A DNA stretch of 17,187 nucleotides from an uncultured Bacilli bacterium (GTDB lineage Bacteria; Bacillota_I; Bacilli_A; RF39; UBA660), in the NCBI GenBank assembly GCA_934162425.1, contig CAKPIS010000011.1, positions 1-17,187 of the forward strand, read 5' to 3'. This document shows, one piece after another, positions 14,700-17,187 of the stretch. The notes below the pieces were generated by a model. The model was given only the letters and a program-made list of their open reading frames with translations. It ran no database searches and had not been told where the DNA came from. Position 1 is the stretch's first letter; each line of letters starts with the position of its first letter. A program made the translations under genes and the position numbers.

Positions 14700-15638
14700 T
14701 TATTTAATAATATTTTTATATAATTTACTTATACATTTTTTCTTTTGAGATAATCTTGGATGAACATATAAATCTAAAGTAGTATTTATATTTGAATGTC
14801 CTAATAATTCACTTACTGTTTTATAATCTATACCAAGTGATATACAATTAGTAACAAATGTATGTCTAAAAGAGTGAAATTTAATATGTTTTATGTTATT
14901 CTTTTTTAAAATCGTATTAAAATAACTTCTATATACTCTAGGTTCTGTATTTTTATTATTTCTAGTTAATACATAATCTTCTTTATTAGTTTTTAATGTT
15001 TTAAATATATCTAATAATTCTTTATTTATTGGAATATCTCTATTAGAATTATTAGTCTTAGGAAGAGATATTATAACTTTAGATATATTATTATTAATAT
15101 CTTTTATGTATATTCTTTGTACAGTTTTATTAACATGTAATATTTTTCTTTTAAAATCTATATCTTCCCACTTTAAAGCACATAGTTCTCCAATTCTAAT
15201 ACCAAGAAGTAAAGACATTAAAATACCTATACTTTTATTATTAATGTTATTTAATACATATTCCATTAATATATTTTGTTCTCTTTTTGTTAATACATAC
15301 ATATGATTAGTAATATTATTTTTAGGATAACTAAATTTTAAATCAAAACTTTTAATTACATTATTATTAACAGCACACTTTATACTTTCTTTTACTATCA
15401 TAATTATATCCTTTATTGTTTTAACAGATAAGTTTTTAGTATTATGTAGATATAATATATAATCTTGTATTATTTTATTATTTAATTCATTTAAATAATA
15501 ATTACCAAGTTTAGGTGTTATATAACTAAATACAATATTAGAATAATTGGCATAAGTAGATTCTTTAATAAAACTTTTTTTATTTATTAACCATTCATAT
15601 AAATAATCTTTATATTTTATTTTTTTAATTATTAACAT
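14700..15638 (-). CDS. Tyrosine recombinase (site-specific integrase/invertase)
   Basis: A 312-residue phage-integrase-family recombinase. The N-terminal SAM-like core-binding domain covers about residues 8-95 (YKDYLYEWLINKKSF ... NLSVKTIKDIIMIVKESIKC) and the catalytic domain about 110-300. The active site is complete: Arg148 (GIRIGELCALKW), Lys194 (LPKT), His255 and Arg258 (HSFRHTF), His281 (LLGHSN) and nucleophile Tyr291 (LDLYVHP). It should be active. ATG 15638 is chosen because AAAGGAG lies upstream and the TATAAT at 15666-15671 rules out the earlier in-frame ATG at 15674. It has no excisionase, relaxase or phage gene beside it; both flanks are pilin genes, and its promoter touches the start of cassette copy C. 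A role in rearranging the pilin locus is inferred; it may also be a leftover of an integrated element. Confidence 0.9.
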   Translation of the reverse strand: MLIIKKIKYKDYLYEWLINKKSFIKESTYANYSNIVFSYITPKLGNYYLNELNNKIIQDYILYLHNTKNLSVKTIKDIIMIVKESIKCAVNNNVIKSFDLKFSYPKNNITNHMYVLTKREQNILMEYVLNNINNKSIGILMSLLLGIRIGELCALKWEDIDFKRKILHVNKTVQRIYIKDINNNISKVIISLPKTNNSNRDIPINKELLDIFKTLKTNKEDYVLTRNNKNTEPRVYRSYFNTILKKNNIKHIKFHSFRHTFVTNCISLGIDYKTVSELLGHSNINTTLDLYVHPRLSQKKKCISKLYKNIIK

Positions 15639-15665
15639 GTAGTACTTGCTCCTTTCTAAGAAACT

Positions 15666-15671
15666 ATTATA
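15666..15671 (-). promoter_or_regulatory. -10 element of the recombinase gene
   Basis: A perfect TATAAT on the minus strand, 28 bases upstream of ATG 15638. A -35 would fall within the first bases of cassette copy C (around 15687-15694) but does not match the consensus well. Proteins binding the pilin leader could therefore also affect recombinase expression. Confidence 0.4.
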
Positions 15672-15676
15672 CAAAA

Positions 15677-15806
15677 TTTAAGTAATTATCTTAGGGATAG
15701 AAAGTGTTTAAAAAATAAAATAAAGAAAGAAGGAAAAAGTTATGAAAAAAAATAAAAAAGGTTTTACTTTAATGGAATTACTTGCTGTTATTGTTATACT
15801 TGGTAT
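15677..15806 (+). repeat. Pilin cassette repeat, copy C
   Basis: A 130-bp block from TTTAAGTAATTATCTTAGGG to the 65th coding base of pilin gene 4. It carries about six substitutions relative to copy B, including ATT to ATG in the FTLIE motif. Direct relative to copy A, inverted relative to B. Similarity with A resumes further inside the gene (GCAAGAAC-GGTTCTTA). Confidence 0.85.
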
Positions 15807-16212
15807 AGTTATGGCTCTTACTGCTAGTAGCGTTGCTAAGTTAATTGTTAAGGCAAGAACCGGTTCTTATGTTGATGCATATCAAATAATAATAAAAGAC
15901 TTAAGAACAGAATTATTAGCTAAGGAAGTGGAAACTGGTTCTTCATCATTGACTACTTGTGATGATGCTGCTAATTCTGGTACTAAATGTTCAACTGCAT
16001 ATTCTGGATTATACAAGTCTGATAATATTTCGTTAAAAATTTCTGCAGGTACTACTACTGGTACTTATACTATTACGGCAACACCTACTGCTACTGGAAG
16101 TTTTAAAAATATAGATTTATCCAATACAACACCAAAAGATTTTTCAATAAGTAATGATAAAAAAACTATATCATCAATAATGAAATCAGATGGAACAGTT
16201 AGTAAAGAGTAA
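15742..16212 (+). CDS. Type IV pilin-like protein 4
   Basis: A 156-residue prepilin with leader MKKNKKG and helix FTLMELLAVIVILGIVMALT; the usual Ile before Glu5 is Met. The mature part has the bridge (SYVDAYQIIIKDLRTELLAK), a cysteine pair (TCDDAANSGTKC) and a Thr-rich beta domain ending in GSFKNIDLSNTTPKDFSI, closely related to the headless fragment at 13694. The start follows AGAAGGA. It carries cassette copy C and the same type of terminator as pilin 2. It runs away from the recombinase gene and converges on rsmD. Confidence 0.85.
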   Translation: MKKNKKGFTLMELLAVIVILGIVMALTASSVAKLIVKARTGSYVDAYQIIIKDLRTELLAKEVETGSSSLTTCDDAANSGTKCSTAYSGLYKSDNISLKISAGTTTGTYTITATPTATGSFKNIDLSNTTPKDFSISNDKKTISSIMKSDGTVSKE

Positions 16213-16230
16213 AAACTAATATCAAAAAAA

Positions 16231-16275
16231 GAAAATACTGTAATGAGGCTTAATACTTCACTACAGTTTTTTATT
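16231..16275. terminator. Bidirectional terminator between pilin 4 and rsmD
   Basis: ACTGTA (16237-16242) pairs with TACAGT (16262-16267), extended by imperfect pairing on both sides, with T-runs after the stem on both strands. It resembles the element at 13640-13686 in sequence, including AAAATACTGTAATGA and TTAATA. Confidence 0.6.
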
Positions 16276-16824
16276 TTATTGTTTTTTTAATATAGTAACA
16301 TTTTTTTGTCCATAATTTCTTTGTTTATAAATAGTTAAATTATTATATTTAGTATAATCTATATCTATAGTAGTTTCACATACTATAATTGCATTATTAT
16401 TTAACAAACTTATATTATTATTTATTATAGTTAATGACTTATCTATTTCATTAGTATTATATGGAGGATCTAAAAAGATAATATCAAAAGATATATTATT
16501 ATCTATAAAGTTATTTAAAGAATTTATAGCACTATTATTTATTACTTTACAATTATCTATTTTAAGATTATTAATATTATCATTTATTATATTAATAGCT
16601 TTTTTATTTATATCAACTAAGTATGCATATTTGCAATTATTACTAATAGATTCAATAGCTAAATTACCACTACCAGAATATAAATCTAATACTATACTAT
16701 CTCTTAAATAATCTTGTATCATAGCAAATACTGATTCTTTTACTCTATCCATTGTAGGTCTAGTACCATTAATATCAAATCCTTTTAATACTCTACCTTT
16801 ATATTTTCCGCTTATTATTTTCAT
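16276..16824 (-). CDS. rsmD: 16S rRNA (guanine-966-N2)-methyltransferase RsmD
   Basis: RsmD methylates G966 of 16S rRNA in the 30S subunit. The 182-residue length is normal. Visible motifs are the N-terminal MKIISGKYKGRVLKG, TRPTMDRVKESVFAMIQ, the SAM-binding loop VLDLYSGSGNLAIE (about 44-57), and the catalytic DPPY (FDIIFLDPPYNTNE). The remainder is unusually rich in Asn and Ile, in keeping with the AT-rich genome. GAGGT precedes ATG 16824. In B. subtilis the orthologue (ylbH) is followed by coaD and other ylb genes before yceD and rpmF; here the pilin/recombinase locus and nfo take that space. Confidence 0.93.
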   Translation of the reverse strand: MKIISGKYKGRVLKGFDINGTRPTMDRVKESVFAMIQDYLRDSIVLDLYSGSGNLAIESISNNCKYAYLVDINKKAINIINDNINNLKIDNCKVINNSAINSLNNFIDNNISFDIIFLDPPYNTNEIDKSLTIINNNISLLNNNAIIVCETTIDIDYTKYNNLTIYKQRNYGQKNVTILKKQ

Positions 16825-16852
16825 ATATTACCTCTTGCTTATTACAAGAATA

Positions 16853-16881
16853 ATTATATATTTTTTTTGATAAATTTACAA
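16853..16881 (-). promoter_or_regulatory. Sigma-A-type promoter of rsmD
   Basis: TTGTAA (16876-16881) and TATAAT (16853-16858), 17 bases apart on the minus strand, about 30 bases before the rsmD start. Confidence 0.6.
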
Positions 16882-16924
16882 TGAATTTTGGTATTATAAA
16901 TTATATGATTTTTTAAACAGAAAA

Positions 16925-16954
16925 ATATTAAAAGCATGGATAGTTCTTCCATGC
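16925..16954 (-). terminator. Terminator after the Rpn-family gene
   Basis: GCATGGA/TCCATGC (16934-16940 with 16948-16954) with a seven-base loop, followed on the minus strand by TTTTAATATTTTT, just after the stop codon at 16960. Confidence 0.7.
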
Positions 16955-16959
16955 CTTTG

Positions 16960-17187
16960 TTATAGTTTTTCTATTTCTTCTTTAGATAAGCCAGTAATAT
17001 CTATGATGTCTTCTATAGAAATATTTTTTAATTTCATTTTTTTAGCATTTTCTTGCTTTTCTTCTTTTATACCTTTATTAACACCTTTATAATAACTATC
17101 TTCTAACTTGGTTGCCATTATAGAATTTCTAACCATTCTTTCATGTTCCTGCCTATCATATATTCCTTGTAATTCTTCATCTCTACT
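16960..17187 (-). CDS. Rpn/PD-(D/E)XK nuclease family transposase, C-terminal part
   Basis: The last 75 residues of a gene whose start lies beyond the window. They show the typical tail of Rpn/YhgA-like proteins: a charged helix (DRQEHERMVRNSIMATKLED), a GVNKGIKEEKQENAKKMK segment with the Gly-x-x-Gly-x-x-x-Glu pattern and the closing ISIEDIIDITGLSKEEIEKL, a helix-turn-helix-like end. The nuclease domain itself is not visible. Such proteins promote recombination and are often present in many copies in gut Bacillota. It ends at a good terminator 136 bp upstream of the rsmD start. Confidence 0.8.
   Translation of the reverse strand, partial: SRDEELQGIYDRQEHERMVRNSIMATKLEDSYYKGVNKGIKEEKQENAKKMKLKNISIEDIIDITGLSKEEIEKL

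Noticed and set aside
15106..15306. Open frame on the plus strand inside the recombinase gene
   Set aside because: Antisense to conserved catalytic-domain codons, without ribosome binding site.
12123..17187. A complete prophage or integrative conjugative element
   Set aside because: Apart from the recombinase and an Rpn-type fragment there are no phage structural, relaxase, excisionase or replication genes, and no tRNA or duplicated attachment site was seen.
1..17187. CRISPR array
   Set aside because: No regularly spaced short repeats; the only near-identical repeats are the three pilin cassettes over a kilobase apart.

Overview
The window is very AT-rich DNA from a low-GC Gram-positive bacterium (Bacillota, Bacilli or Erysipelotrichia-like). 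The support is gene order: lon/tig, a spoVID-ysxE pair, trmR-trhP1-trhP2-greA and yceD-rpmF are all arranged much as in Bacillus subtilis. The SpoVID-like and YsxE-like genes imply a spore former or a lineage descended from one. Genus and species cannot be told from the sequence alone. No rRNA, tRNA, CRISPR array or complete insertion sequence is visible.

Left part (1-12103, almost all on the minus strand): the first codons of an unidentified gene at the left edge; a small two-helix membrane protein on the plus strand; ysxE and spoVID (spore coat); lon protease; trigger factor; greA; the tRNA wobble-uridine modification trio trhP2, trhP1 and trmR; a DUF3006-like protein coupled to a secreted or membrane-anchored ComEC-like metallo-beta-lactamase-fold protein; rpmF (L32) and yceD; and endonuclease IV (nfo). 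Most units have a readable sigma-A-type promoter and a hairpin/T-run terminator. Several adjacent genes overlap by the same 8 bases or so, suggesting translational coupling.

Right part (12123-16212): a locus of four type-IV-pilin-like genes, one headless pilin C-terminal fragment and one intact tyrosine recombinase, in alternating orientations. Three of the pilin genes start with a nearly identical block of about 130 bp (65 bp upstream plus the first 65 bp of coding sequence), followed by divergent C-terminal domains. The blocks are in inverted and direct orientation around the recombinase. This layout could allow inversion or gene conversion to reshuffle pilin C-termini, and it is the most interesting feature of the window. 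It lies between rsmD and nfo/yceD/rpmF, where B. subtilis has coaD and the ylbJ-ylbM genes.

Right edge (16276-17187): rsmD, then the C-terminus of an Rpn/PD-(D/E)XK-type nuclease-transposase gene that runs out of the window. A second unusual point is that ribosomal protein L32 carries an obligatory N-terminal extension resembling the one that the Prp protease removes from L27 in Bacillota.
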